This document shows, piece by piece, positions 1 through 12,848 of a DNA stretch of 64,000 bases. The translations under genes were made by a program, and so were the position numbers. Under the pieces are notes generated by a model. That model made no database searches, was not told the origin of the DNA, and saw only the letters and a program-made list of their open reading frames with translations. How positions within the stretch are numbered: the stretch's first letter is position 1; every line of letters starts with the position of its first letter. The stretch is from Acanthopleura granulata (taxonomy: Eukaryota; Mollusca; Polyplacophora; Chitonida; Chitonidae), in the NCBI GenBank assembly GCA_016165875.1, contig JABBOT010000082.1, positions 5,073,168-5,137,167 of the forward strand, read 5' to 3'.

Positions 1-99
1 CACAGACGTCCTACACTCTCATAAATGTGACCCCAATTAACTGGACCCCCAAACCGAATGAGATCCGTACTCTCAGCTTTACTTTTCCATCATACTTAC

Positions 100-668
100 T
101 GTAAACGAAGGTCATGGTTTATTTCCTGGAGGTTTCGAACCTCGATTTCAAGCCGGGATTTCTCCTTGGCAGTGTCGTCGAGAACTTCTCGAACTTCCTT
201 CAGTTCTGTCTCGTACATTGACTTAATGGCAGCCGTTTCCTTGCCCCATTTGCTCTTGAGATCCTCCAGCTCTGCGGCCAGTTTCTTATTTTGGGCCTCC
301 AGGAATCGGACTTTTTCGATGTAATTCGCTAACCTCTCGTTGAGGTCCTGCATGTCTTTCTTTTCCTTGGCCCGATGTTCTTTCACGTTCGTGACATTGC
401 TAGATGACAGTCTGGCGTAGGAGCCATCTTCCATGGCAATCGGGGGTCCTGCTCCCAGCCCATAGCTGTAAGTAGCTTGGTAGGAGTAGCCACTGGTCGG
501 GCGACCCACCGAGATGCTGGGCGTGAAGGAGGATCGCGACTTCACGGTGGAGGAAGAGGACGACCGGGGTCCCACCGACGACTTGTACTTAATCGGGTCG
601 TCATTCGTGTAGTTAGACGACGATGTCGTAATGACCGTCCTTTTCTCGGTAATTGCTGACTGCGACAT
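100..668 (-). CDS. Intermediate-filament protein, first coding exon (proximal copy)
   Basis: First coding exon of a cytoplasmic intermediate-filament protein, a structural coiled-coil subunit of the cytoskeleton. It encodes 189 codons plus 2 nt. Residues 1-101 are a Ser/Gly/Tyr-rich head. Coil 1A follows at about 102-140 with the rod-start motif LNERLANYIEKVRFLEAQN, then linker L1 near WGKETAA, and the start of coil 1B to 189. I start at MSQS (668) because the paralogous exon at 12511 starts with the same residues; an in-frame ATG at 683 has no counterpart there. The exon ends at CA followed by GTAAGTATG, a strong 5' splice donor, so the rest of the rod and the tail lie beyond the left edge of the window. 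The rod part matches the second copy at 81 of 88 residues by eye, with many synonymous differences, so both copies look constrained. Confidence 0.93.
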
Positions 669-994
669 GGCTCCGCTCAACAAACAACAACTACGGTACG
701 CAACGTAATTAACTCTCCAGTCTGTCTGTTATCTCGTCTTGTACGGAATAATTAGTTTGGCCTTTTAGCCGTCTAACTAACCTGTACAATGCACGCCCGG
801 TTGCTCCCTAAAACGGCCAAGACGCCGGACCCAGCCCTGTCGAAACACCGACCTGACAACCTCTGTCACTTAGACTAGACTGGTCGAGCCACGTAAAAAC
901 TCTCTCCTGACTGGAATGTGGGGTAAAGATAAGTTGGACCACTTGCTATTGAGCGATCTGACAGCCGACCGACTATAACTCAAATTCTTTTACC

Positions 995-1065
995 TGCTTA
1001 TGAGTTATAGGGGAACTAAACATTATCGAGTGCGCGCCGATTGGGTGACACGTCTCACGTGACTT
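995..1065 (-). promoter_or_regulatory. Putative promoter module of the proximal IF exon: CACGTG, CCAAT, TATA-like
   Basis: Read on the minus strand, an E-box CACGTG (1061-1056) is followed 11 nt later by a CCAAT box (1044-1040), then a TATA-like CTATAACTC (about 1010-1002). The module lies about 370 nt upstream of the exon's ATG. The second IF exon has the same E-box and CCAAT order and the same 11-nt spacing, which is the main support. The transcription start itself is not visible. Confidence 0.5.
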
Positions 1066-4000
1066 AGAGGACCTGTCCGTCTGGCAAACCTGTTGTAATG
1101 CGGAGCTATTATTGTGTACGGAGTAAAATCACCAGGTCGTGTAGGGAGTGAGGTCACGCTTTCAGCCCCACGGCCAGTTTTTTCGACCTAGTTGCAAATG
1201 AAAACACGTCGTAAATGCTTCAGAAGAGCGGGTAGACCAGCGGGTGTATAGCAGCAACAGATCCTTCGCTAATGACCCCTTTGACATCTTACCCGGATAC
1301 CTACACAGTCCCATGCTTTTTACAATGTACATGTATGAACAAGCTTCAACTGGGTGATTCGCATTCAGCCTTCAAGCCCCTGAAAAGGCGGAGCGAGGTC
1401 GAGTGGTCTCATCATATACCCACGTACCCTTACTTGCTTTTCTGCACCCCAGGCTATTCATGTCGCTCCGTGTCGGTTATTCAACACCTTATAGAGTTTC
1501 TCTGCCCTTTAGCGTAGCTGATAATAAGACGCGTTAAGTGTCAGAAGGTTAGAGACATAATAGCATTGTGACAAAAATTTCACTTCGGAATCGAGGTAAC
1601 TATAATGTTTGATGATAATTAATATATAGTCCACTTGTTAATTATCTCAGATCAACACATGAGAAATAGAAAACCAAACCGTGAATTAACAATACATGAA
1701 GATGTAAACCTGTTGAATGGAGCAAAGTATTAAAAAGCAGATAAATATTATTTGTTCAGATGGACATTTAGCATTAATCCAGACTAGAATATTAATATTA
1801 TTTCTATATTTACACATACGCAAATGGTTCAGGCCATGTTATACAGGATTTAACTAAATATCCAGCCGAATTTATGGCAATTTTATAACAGTCTAACTTA
1901 CGGCAATAGGTTAGTATCACAAATTTTGTGAATCCACTTTATCATGTAATATTATTCGCTCTCCGGAAAGACCTATGGTGCTGTTTGAGATAAAATGAAT
2001 GAACCTATGTTTGTTTGATTGGAGTTTAACGTAAATTTCAACATTTATTTCGGCCATATCATGGTGTCCCCTTATAGCAGACCGGACCCGATGAATTTAT
2101 GAGAATGTTTTAAAGAGAAAATTATCTAAAATGTTCTTCAGAAAGTTGATCTTTTCAGCTGTATTATTGTGGAATATATTCATGTGTTGATGTATGTTTG
2201 CCGTTCATTATCACGGTTAATAGTGCCTACTTTCAATAACAAACAGTCACGCATTAAAATCGAAGCCCTACATTCCAGTGCCTGTAATACACATGGGTCT
2301 ACTTCGCACATTCATTGCACCTTTATAATACCGTTGGTTTTTGTTTTAATCAACCATGCCCCTACGCCTTGGATACTTACATCGCCTACACTGTGACTAA
2401 AAACGTGGGGTGTTTAAATCCCAGATTACTGCAGTTCTCGCATCTGGCAACCTCTAAAACTGGCAGAGAATCAAATGTCAAACAGCTGACTAAATCCACT
2501 TAGGTAAAGCGATTTTCAAAGCACTGAATACTAGGTGTGGATGTTGAATAATCACTTAACACGTGACCTTCCTCGTCAATGACAAATTGTGATGCAATCT
2601 AATATCACTAGGTAAACATTCTGGCAGGGATTCAGTTCGATTTGTAATGGTGAGAAATTATTGCATCTGACAGACGCAATTACTGTTATAAGGTAACGTT
2701 ATGGGGTAGCACTTATGAAGGAAGATGCGAAAAGCATTTCTAGTTATGTATTTTATAGAAAAAATATTTGCTAGACATATTGGTGCATAATTTGTGAATT
2801 GCGTAAAGACTGATTTGATGTTTAATGCTGAATTCAGGTGAACAAATGCAGACTTCTTGTTTTATCGAAAGTTGAAAAGTATTTGGCTTTTTTCAGTATG
2901 GCGTAACAAAATAATTTGGTTTCTGTCTCAGATGGTGTTACCACTTTATAGCACCTAAGGATCAGTTGGTAAGGTTTTAGATGACATGTTGTAGAGAAGA
3001 GGAAATTCGATTGCATTAATCATGCGGTCTGTGTTCTACAGGGCATTATAGATTATAACAAACGGAAAAGAAAAACAAACGAAACTGTAAACACAGTTTT
3101 TCCTAAACGCTTGAACTGCCATCATTGATATGTCACACTAGACCATGTCGTAAAACATGATTACTTAAAGCGAAAGCGCGAAATGTTTGCGTTAGGACAC
3201 AAGACACCGTGGTCACTTTAAACCTGACATTTATTGCGTGACCGCCTATCGTGACACCTGAATGCTTTACTTAAAAGTTTTGCATTGCATATTTTAAGTC
3301 TATTCCGAGGAAGTTGAAAAAGGAAAGTGTCTGATAATGAACGTGTGCGGCGTTTGTTTATGTTGAGAAAAAGTCAGAGCCTCTTGTAAAACAGTTACTT
3401 TAGGCCGAATTCACGTTGTTTGTTTGACCCATCTATCTAGTTTGTCAAGCTACTACAGGCGTTGACTTAGTGTAGAAGAAATTTCCCCCTCAAGGCTTGC
3501 AAAAATAAGCCCTTTACATTATCTATCTTTATCTGTATAAAACACTGTAACGTGAGTCTACGAAGGCACAATGGAAATTATTCAATAACAGGATCTAAAT
3601 TATTTACGAAGGGTCTATACTGCGAACGATTTAACAGATCACCATCGCAGACTACCAATTGGACGAGGAGAGCCTCTGCTGTATCCCAAAACACCCTGGA
3701 CATGAACCAATAATATCAGCCTAATATATCAGGATCGATTATCTATCCCCAGGACGAAATATGTGGGGTAAACGGTATGCGTGCGATATTAACAACTTAA
3801 GCACAGAGCGGACATGGGCAGGGACTGCGCTGGGGGTAACTGAAATTAGTGCTTCAGTAGTCCGTGTCTGTTTGTCAATACATTATATTTACTTTAGTTT
3901 CGGCCTTGGAGGTAATAGTCAGGCCTAAGGTATTTACACTATTCAGCACATGAGTGAATGTTAAAAAGCATTAAGTTTCGATGGAGTTACCAATAAACTT

Positions 4001-7000
4001 AATACTACTTTTTAGCCAACCGGGATTTAATCGACATATATGTTGTTAAGACTTTTAAACTATGGTCCTTGTAGGGCTCATTGTTTTGACAGTTTTCGAG
4101 TTCTTTATGGACTCTTTTGGTAGTGAAAATGAAACCAGTACATCCGTCACCGGAATGCATATAGCCAAAACAATTTTGAACAGGATTATAACTTCAATGT
4201 CGAGTTGTAAAGACTAGGTTAGTCAGCTGAGGGAATTGTGAGTACTATGGGATCATGGTAAACTAAACAGATTTCTTTACTTCAAGGATGTAAAACTATT
4301 TATTAGAGAAGAACGACATTATACCATATGATCAAAAGAGCAGAGCAAATGCATTCAGTTTACACTATTTTCGTTTTAAATGTGTGGACATTACTAAAAA
4401 ATTTACAATGTACCATCAGGGTATAACGGCACAATGTGTATTTATTTACATTAAGCCGGATGCTATTTGTGGTATGGATAACATGGTAATGAATAAGGAT
4501 GATTTACTAAATCAATGTGTGAAAGTGACCGAAACGCTTAGAGCCGATGAATTCAATTTACACTATTCTCTATTGGTATTATTATTCTCCATTAGACCAA
4601 GTGAACATGATTACCGGGGTTTGCTCAGGGCAATATTCTGTTTGGTTAAAATATGCAACCAGTACGTTGGCCTACACCGTTCTTCATTCAACCAAGGCTA
4701 CAAGACAACGAGAGTACAAGAGAGAGCGGCGACATTGTACTGTTCAGGTATACCCCAAAGCAATTACATTCAAGCAGCCTTAATGCTTAGTTCAAACAAG
4801 ATCACAAGACAATACAGTTTAACTGCCTTTCTATCCAACCTTAACAAACAGGATACCTATCACCTAGGGAATTTGAGTGGATATATGTAAAACTTTCACG
4901 TGTTTGAAATTCCTCTCCCAATCAGCCTTGGACTAAGGGCTTGTGGAAGAAAGAAGAACTATTCCCTAGCGTTTGTCGTCCGCAGTCTTCGGTGCGAATT
5001 GTTGAATACTAACAGCTTACATAGGCATTTATCACTGTAGGATGAGTCTTAAGAGAGATGAATCTTTGGCGTAAAGGCCAGGTGTGCAACGTTCAATTAG
5101 TATTAACTTGTCTGAGCCTTTACGTATAAAAGCACAAACAAGAAAAACACGGCAGAGACAACCGATCCACACGGTGGGGCGAAATTGTTTTCGTCAATAC
5201 GTGTGTCTCTTTCTTTAACTGATGTTTAGGTAGCAATCTCGGGTACTTGTAATTCGCTCATATGAGCCAATGGAAAAAAAGTCAAAGGAATATATCTTTG
5301 TCAGAGTTACATATAATGCGGTTGCTTCAGGCTTTAAGGATAATTACAGAAATATGCTTAATGCATGGCGTTTAATGTATTTACTAATTTATGCATTTAT
5401 TTGAATGACAGTCGTAATGCTGACCGCAGTGTTATAAGTGAAATAATCTTGGGTACTGTGCAAAACACCAATAAAGGACGAATAAGGAAGCGCTGCGCAT
5501 TAGAGACAGGTGAAGAACTCGCTCCGATGGGAAATTTTATTCCAGAAACTAGTTTTGGGTTTTGTCGAGGCGTTGAAACGAGAGCGGAATAGAGTAATCA
5601 TTGAAACAAAATCTCCTTGACTTGTTGATGAGGCGTAACAACGTTAGGTTGATGAAGGGCTTGAGCTTTCAGGAAAATCAATGTAGTCGCCAGCAAAACT
5701 CACAGGGAACAAGCACGCACGAAAAGGGAATTTGAAAAACCATGTATTGTGTTTTATGCATCAATAATTCTGTCTGCGAATTTCTTTGCAACACTCAGTG
5801 TCTAGAGAGTGCTCTTTGAGAGCCATGTCAAAAGATACGATATGACATACTAGTATATTATCAATTCTTTTTACAGTATTTCAATAGAAGAATTTTATAT
5901 CTTTGAAGTCGAAGCAAGTTTTGTTTCCCCCGAAAGTTTAAAGCAACAGGGTCCTTTGTTTGGATAGAATGTAACAGGCTTTTTATGTGAAACGAGTGTT
6001 TGACATCTACACCAGCTCCAATTAAAGTTTTTTCCATTAGTGCTGTCAGTGTATACTCTCTCATAATTGTGGTTCAGCATTAACCAACTGTCTTTTCCTG
6101 CGTTTCACATACCCTTGTGTATGGTAAGACTTGACGGGATGGAAAAGGGAGCCACCTATAGCAAAGCTCTGCATTCACTCCATTTTAATGTTCCGGCGTT
6201 GTCTTTGAAAAGCCGCTTAGTCCACGATCTTTTGTCGCCGGCGAACAACAGGCTCAAGGCTTTCAATTCTAGGACTATCAGGTCAAGTCTATACCACGGT
6301 ATACCTTTAGACATATGTACAGCAGTCACTCAAACGAAAACTACTCAATCAGTGCCTAATAATTAACCTAAAATGTGTGGTAAATTAATTTGTCTATGAA
6401 CAAATAAAGGCAATTGGAATAAGTATTTATTTATTTGATTGTTTTTAACACCTTACATGCTCTACAATTTTTTCACCTGATTGATTTACGTCAGTTTTTG
6501 GTTGGATGAAATCCGCGGTATTGACGGGCATTCACATGACGTACAGGTAGGCACGCCATAGTGGGGGAAGACAAAGAGCGAAATATAATCTCAACCAGTG
6601 TGATACTCTGCTGTATACAGTTGCTTCACCATGACGCTATTACCCGACACAGAACCGCTTTTTTCTCAGTGTGGCAGAGAGAGTTGCTCAGTAAATGTTA
6701 GCAGGAAACCTGTATATTTAACCTAGACGCACAAAAACATGGCGAAAGCTGCAGTTTGTGTGCCGTTCAAACCTTGCAAATTGCAGACGTTTATCAGGAC
6801 AAGTGAAACCTTTTCAAAACCTATCGCCCGAAGGCCACATGTCGTTTTATAATCTACTCCTGGATAACGATAATCGTTTTTATCAAACGAGCATGATGTA
6901 CAACAACTTGTAGCATTCTTTTGTTAGCTGACTTTAGTTAGAATTTTATGCTCACTGTATGCATGTAAATGGGATAAGACACAGGTTAAAAAACACTTAA

Positions 7001-9593
7001 TCAAGTTATGTACATATTTCATTGGAACCGTGCAGATTGCTTTAAGTTTTTGTTTAAGCTTTACTTTCATGCACGGCTGCTTACAAGTCTGGCCAAGCTT
7101 GTTGTAGAGAGATCATTCATATAGCCAGTGATTTGAGGACAGAATTACTGCCATCAGTGGTAACAGACTAAAACAGACTGATCGAACTGATGCACCAAAA
7201 TAAGGAAAGATGGCCTGCAGGTGGTTAACAAGGCTTTTTCACATAGTCACCAACGATAACAGACCAACTTGCCCCAGTTTGATTAGATCCTACGCTCTAA
7301 CGAATGAAGGCCTACGGTTGGTGTTCATGGCTTTTCTTGAGTCATAGAGTCGTGAAGAATATCATTCCGCGTGTTTCAGGCTATGAATCCATATAAGTTA
7401 ATTCCATTCGGGTTACCAAAGTAAAACCAGGGATGCAATTTCCATAATCTTCCAGACAAACCACATGCTCATTCCTCAAGCCTGAATGGCGAACTTCGCC
7501 GAGGCAGACAATTTATCGGAGTCAGTGTAGCCATTTTTCAGCTTTCGTGAAGGATTATAGAAACAATATACAGATGGGGTTCTGGCAATAGCAGAAAAAC
7601 GCTGCCCTTATAAAGCACGACTCGTCGCAGTCCGGATATTGAAGGACAATAACAGTTCCTCAGTTCTCAGTGAAGCAGATACATGCATCTTTGTAATCAG
7701 CTCAAAGAACTCTGAAAGTTAGTAGGTTTTATGCCGTTGTATATCCAGTGAAGGACGCCGTCTTTGGCATTTTCTCCATATGATCCGGGTAACAGGATAA
7801 CAGACGGTCAGTCCAAAGGACGAATATGTTCATGTTGAAGTCGTTAGGCCTGTCGGATTTACTTTAAAATGTTGTGGACAGAGAGTAAACGTAACTAGAG
7901 GTAGCCACAAAAAATGTCAAGATCGATATATCTTCCTCCGACTACAGAAACATGGTGTGGCTCCTACGAACAGGATAGCCACCATGAATCAAGGAGTTTT
8001 TAAAGGTCTTTTCCCTCTCTCCAATATTAAAGAAAAGAATGTAAACAAATTCCCATGTTCCCAATGGCGACGACATGTCTTTTCAATATGGCCGTGAAAC
8101 CAAGCGATCACTCATCATGGCGCTATACTTTGACACTTCCCTGTGTGGAGAACTTTTCTTCTCCGCTCAGTGGAAGTGCTGTAAAATTGCATATGATACT
8201 TCTGTTGAATTCCCACAGGGCCTGTGGCATGGCAATGGAGTAGAGTTGACAAGAGTGATGGTTTCTAGCAGAAAACTGATCTAACAAACTTCTGACCAAT
8301 AGTATGCATGCTCATGTTTAACCTTCTTTTATCCGACTCAACCGAATGCTACATCATTGACAGTATGCAAAACCATATATTTTCAGAATGGGCCCACAAG
8401 ACTAAATGGGCAGGCTTTGCCATGGGATGCAAACAAGCTATAATGGATTTACAGATACGAATACACTTCACATTGCCCTAGTAAGTCAAAGTAACCGTAT
8501 TAAACTATAGGACCTAAGGCGTAAGTTTTTTAATGACATGAAATTCAACAGTGTTTGAGTCACCGATGAACCTATATTTCACATTGCGCTAACAAATGAA
8601 ATCATTCGGATTTTCTTCATATATGTACACATACAAAGCCGAGAGACATTACCTGATCCACAAACATGACAAACCTTCAAAATCACTCATTTAGCAAAGA
8701 CAAACTGTTTACTATTCCAGCCATTTCTCACTGCATTCCTCATTAAAGTACCCGAAGTCAGGTTAAGAGCCTACCAATAAACTGTAGAAGTAGACATTTG
8801 GTCGGGAACAGATGGACGAAAAAAAATCCACTTAGTGAATTCCGTCGCTAAATTCCCATGAGATTGTTTCCCAGTTCGACACTGGAAAGCTTGCTCACGC
8901 AAGATGGTAAATTTGCTTTGGTTTTTTTTTTTTGGGTCTTTTTTTTCTTGTTTTCTTTTTAAGGTGAGTCATGACGAATAGGTAATGATGAATGATGAAG
9001 AGGTAACGGCTGTAAGTGGTAGTCCCAATAAATGAAGCTCAAACGACATAGCCTCTAGAAGATACAATCGACCAGTAAATGAACCGGGCGGTTCTACAGC
9101 CTGTGTCAAGATAAATAAAACCATAATTTCTCGTTCTTCTGCTAAAAATTAAATCTGGCTAGGCGATAAAGGGTTTTCACACTGCTTCAGATGCAGAAGC
9201 ATTTGACAATGAGTGTCGTGATTATCTGTTGAGATTCCATCCGTTATTCCATTTTGCCACGAGTGTTGTCAGAGATAAAAGATAAAAGGAATTGTCGTAA
9301 CGTGCTTTAACTCAAGTTTTCATTTAGATTACCGTGAAATAGAAAGCCAAAGCTACGCACTTTTTACCCAAAGAAGAAAACATTTAAAAGCCATTGTGTG
9401 CAATTCAGGTGAGGAAAGACAAATAAGGTAAGGACCCATAAAGAAAAACGAACGAAGACACTAACGTTCCCCTGTGCGTTCCCCTTATCAAAAAGCACCA
9501 GTGTATTTGGTATGGTCGAGTACATTCGTTGGCCATACCACAGATGGGATATAGGGTTTAGCCCAAGATGGTTAGCACTGTGTTGAGAGAGAT
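1066..9593. other. Long AT-rich stretch without a recognised gene
   Basis: Either an intron of the IF locus (if the distal first exon splices past this region) or spacer between two paralogues. I searched the minus strand by eye for coil 1B, coil 2 and tail exons and found none. Open frames here are short and AT-rich. The longest, starting at ATG 4408 and ending at 4890 on plus (160 codons), resembles nothing I know. A T-rich run lies near 8920-8962. Confidence 0.6.
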
Positions 9594-10230
9594 ATGAGCC
9601 ACTTGGTTTGGTCACGGAAGTGTCACACGGTATTATCACAAAGGGTCAAACGGTATTATCACAGACATGTCTCTTTGTTTTGTTTCAGATGGATCACAAG
9701 GCATTGTGTTGGAAAGGGCACACGACATTGTCACAGATGGATCACAAAGCATTGTAGTGGAAAGGTCACACGGTATTTTCACAGATGGATCACAAGGTAC
9801 ATGTATTGTCACAGAAAGATCACAGGTTACTGCCACAGAACTGACATGAGGTATTGTTAACGAAGTGTCACTGGGTGTTGCCAAGGATGGATCACACGGT
9901 ATTGTCATAGATGGATCACAAGATATTGTGATGGAAAGGTCAAACGGTACAGTCACAGAAGGATCACAAGATATTCTGGGGGGAATGTCACACGGTATTG
10001 CCACAGATGGATCACAAGGCATTGTCACAGAAATGTCACGCGTTACTCTGACAGAACTGTAAGGCGATATTGTTAATGAGGTGTCACTGTTGTGGGCTAG
10101 GATGAATCACACGGTATTGTCACAAAGGTCACATGATATTGTGACAGAAGTCAGGCGGTACGGTCACAGAATTATCACGAACTAGTCGAATAGGAATCAC
10201 ACGATATTACCGCAAATCTGTCGTACAGTA
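9594..10230. repeat. 24-bp minisatellite (about 26 degenerate units)
   Basis: Tandem units of about 24 bp built on the pattern ACAGATGGATCACACGGTAT plus TGTC, alternating between variants with GGATCACA and variants with AAAGGTCACA. Because 24 is divisible by three, both strands stay open. The minus strand gives a 130-codon frame repeating an 8-residue unit like TIPCDPSV (10028-9636), and the plus strand gives units like TDGSHGIV. The frames are interrupted, have no splice or promoter context I can see, and are best explained as a satellite effect. Confidence 0.85.
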
Positions 10231-11716
10231 TCAAGTAATTTTTTCTTTAGATTTAATTTAGTACTGGTATTGAAAAAGAAAGTTCTAAAAGAAGTTGTTC
10301 AGAGTAGGCATCAAACTGATAAGCACAACGTTGGTGAAATTTAGTAGTGTCTGAAGTAAATTATCATTTGTGTGAAGTATCATTTGTGCCTCCGGAACAC
10401 GGCAAGAGAGGTGAGCCGTAAATTAGGTACAAAAAAGTTCTTTAAACAGACTGACTTATCACAACTTCTTCACAAGGACGTCTTTTCTAGCACAGGTAAA
10501 TTGCTTTTCCTTTAAGTGATAAAATGAATAGTACTAACACAAACCCCATCGCTTCTGTCCAATCCCTCCGAGAAGCGATGTCATCGTGGTCTGCCCTGAA
10601 GTGACTTGACAGGCTCATCAGTTTTCGGGACATTGATTTATGTGACAAATGCGAGCTCTGTGTGCAGAGGCTTTATCCACCGTGGCACCTGATGGCTTGG
10701 CTTAACGATCCAATAATGGCTGTGCTGTCTAAGTAAATACAGGTATCAGTCCCAGGAGAGGCTAACATTTCAGCGCCTTTTGATAAGTGTTACACCATCA
10801 AATGTCACTCGTACATACAAACTGATGCATGGATGACTTTAGTGATGATGTGATAACAGAAAAGAAGTAACTGATAATAGTGTGGTGCATATTCACACTC
10901 CATCAAATGATGGGTAGGGATCGTTAAGGGTATAATGTAAAGTTTATGTCGGCTTTCGCGGGCCGGTGAAAGAGACACTTGTGCTGGACTCTGGTTAAAG
11001 TCATCTCAGGTTTCAGTTTCTTTTCTCTGTTTACAAGGATGTTTGAGGATCAAAGTTTGTGCCAGTAGGCTTCAAAGGGGCTAAAAATGGTGATTGTTTT
11101 GAAGAAAACCAACGTTTTGCAAAAAAGGTAAAACCAAACCAAATAGAAAATGAAGTGTTCAAGAGTTTCAAATTAAATCTTGGTAATCCATGTGCCACTG
11201 GCTGGCCTCGGGTGACCCTGACACTTATCTAGCAAACCGTTATATGCTGCAGGGTGATTTGTAATCACATTCCGGGATGCCTGGCGTGAATACCCGGGAG
11301 AGCTCTCTGAGAGGTCCACGCTGCACGGTCAGGGAATCAACAGCGTTTGATGATTTACGCGGCTGAGGTGACAAGAATGTGACTCACCGTGGGGTCTTGA
11401 AAAAAAATGGCGTGGGGCCTTGTGTTTATGACTGGTCCCGGGCACTGTGACTGTCACTGAAGACTTAATCCATCATGTCGATACAAGCAATGCCCAAACA
11501 GAGCTGCCGATAGCAGAGGTCGTCATAGGCTGGGCATGTTCTGGTGTAATCATCGGAACATCGTAACCCAATCGTCCATTAATGCAGCGCAGTGATTGCG
11601 GAGGTGGTTTTTGTGTCGAGTCATTCAATTTACACTTCAGCGGCCCTCAGTTTGAGGAAAAAAATGACTAAACATTTCGAGGGCAATTGGAAATTGCGAA
11701 GGCTTTGGCTTAAATA
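10231..11716. other. Non-coding stretch upstream of the proximal and downstream of the distal IF exon
   Basis: No gene recognised. Two stretches (about 10540-10730 and 11200-11620) are richer in G+C and more complex than the surrounding DNA, without open frames, so they could be regulatory. The first contains TGATTTATG, similar to a Hox/Pbx site. This is weak evidence. Confidence 0.35.
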
Positions 11717-11757
11717 GATGATTATGGTTTAATGCCACTTCGGCAATATAACGTACG
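11717..11757 (-). repeat. SINE-tail-like fragment (family with ATATGGCTG...CATTCATTC)
   Basis: A short fragment (ATGATTATGGTTTAATGCCA and flanking GGCAATAT) matches the same repeat at 13268-13328, 25528-25590, 30790-30856 and 48210-48280. Confidence 0.4.
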
Positions 11758-11960
11758 TATCGTGTGTAGAAAAGATTTTGAAGAATAAAAACACAACAAA
11801 ATTGTAAACAAACAAACAGAGATATAAAAGGTGAATGATATGTGTATGCCTGGATAGGTTTTATAGCCAATAGCCTGCGGCAGGCACGAGCATTTTTCGA
11901 CTCCACTGATCATTTAAATGGTAGGGTGGATGTGAATTTACAAAAAGCTAAGATACTTAC

Positions 11961-12511
11961 TGTCTGAAGAGATCTTGGTTTTGTTCCTGCAGGTTCCTGG
12001 CCTCGATCTCAAGTCGAGACTTTTCTTTGGCGGTGTCGTCCAAAACTTCACGAACTTCCTTCAATTCAGTCTCGTACATTTCCTTGATGGCGGCCGTTTC
12101 CTTTCCCCATTTGCTTTTCAAATCTTCCAACTCGGCCACGAGCTTTTTGTTTTGGGCTTCCAGGAAGCGCACCTTTTCAATGTAGTTGGCCAGTCGTTCG
12201 TTCAAATCTTGCATATCCTTCTTTTCACGGGCTCGGGTAGTTTTCACACTGGAGACATTGGAGTTGGAGATAGTTGTGTAGGATCCGTCCATGGGTAACG
12301 GAGTTGCCTGCATTCCCATGGAATAGGAAGCCGTGTAGGAGAACCCACTCGATGGACGCCCGCCATGGTAACTTGGAACGAAGGACGAACGGGACTTGAC
12401 CGCGGATGTCGGCCTGGGACCCACCGACGACTTATACCTGATACCATCGTCGTTGGAATAGTTTGACGAGCTTTTCACCACCGTTCTCTTCTCAGTAACA
12501 GATTGAGACAT
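11961..12511 (-). CDS. Intermediate-filament protein, first coding exon (distal copy)
   Basis: Paralogous or alternative first coding exon of a cytoplasmic intermediate-filament protein, 183 codons plus 2 nt. Residues 1-95 are the Ser/Tyr/Pro-rich head, which is clearly related to the proximal copy (shared MSQS, TEKRTV, YKSSVGPR, VKSRSSF) but shorter and diverged. Coil 1A, linker L1 and early coil 1B follow and are nearly identical to the other copy (81/88 residues). The last residues before the splice (QNQDLFR against INHDLRL) are the least conserved part of the rod. The exon ends at CA|GTAAGTATC in the same phase as the proximal exon. No downstream IF exon is visible before the proximal exon, so it probably splices to exons left of the window, or is a partial duplicate. 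An in-frame upstream ATG at 12535 exists; MSQS is preferred by paralogy. Confidence 0.93.
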
Positions 12512-12793
12512 TCTGCCGGATTTAAAAACAGCCAAGAACTTTCCTTGATTGTCCTAGAAATACCTTCGCGCACCGGAAGCAATGCTAAACAATGTCCAAC
12601 AAGAGCAATGAGGCAGTTGTAGAAACAGGCGCCTAACTAATCCTTGGGAACCAGCCTACTTTAGGTGTCTGTCTCTCCAAAGCACCGCTGAGCACAGTCC
12701 AGTCCCCCGAAGCTTGTGAATCTAAAGCCTTCCAATGTATTGAACCGTCGATGCACTGGACCGTCTGCCGCTCTCCCCAATACCTGGTTGTGT

Positions 12794-12848
12794 GTCTATA
12801 ACTTGCACAGCATCAGCGCCATTGATTGGCCCCGCCTGACCACGTGGC
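12794..12848 (-). promoter_or_regulatory. Putative promoter module of the distal IF exon: CACGTG, GC box, CCAAT, TATA-like
   Basis: On the minus strand: E-box CACGTG (12846-12841), a GGCGGGGC GC box in the spacer, CCAAT (12829-12825) and a TATA-like GTTATAGAC (about 12802-12794). It lies about 315 nt upstream of the ATG. The 11-nt spacing between E-box and CCAAT matches the proximal copy. Confidence 0.5.

Noticed and set aside
477..659. Plus-strand open frame opposite the proximal IF exon
   Set aside because: Shadow of the real minus-strand coding exon.
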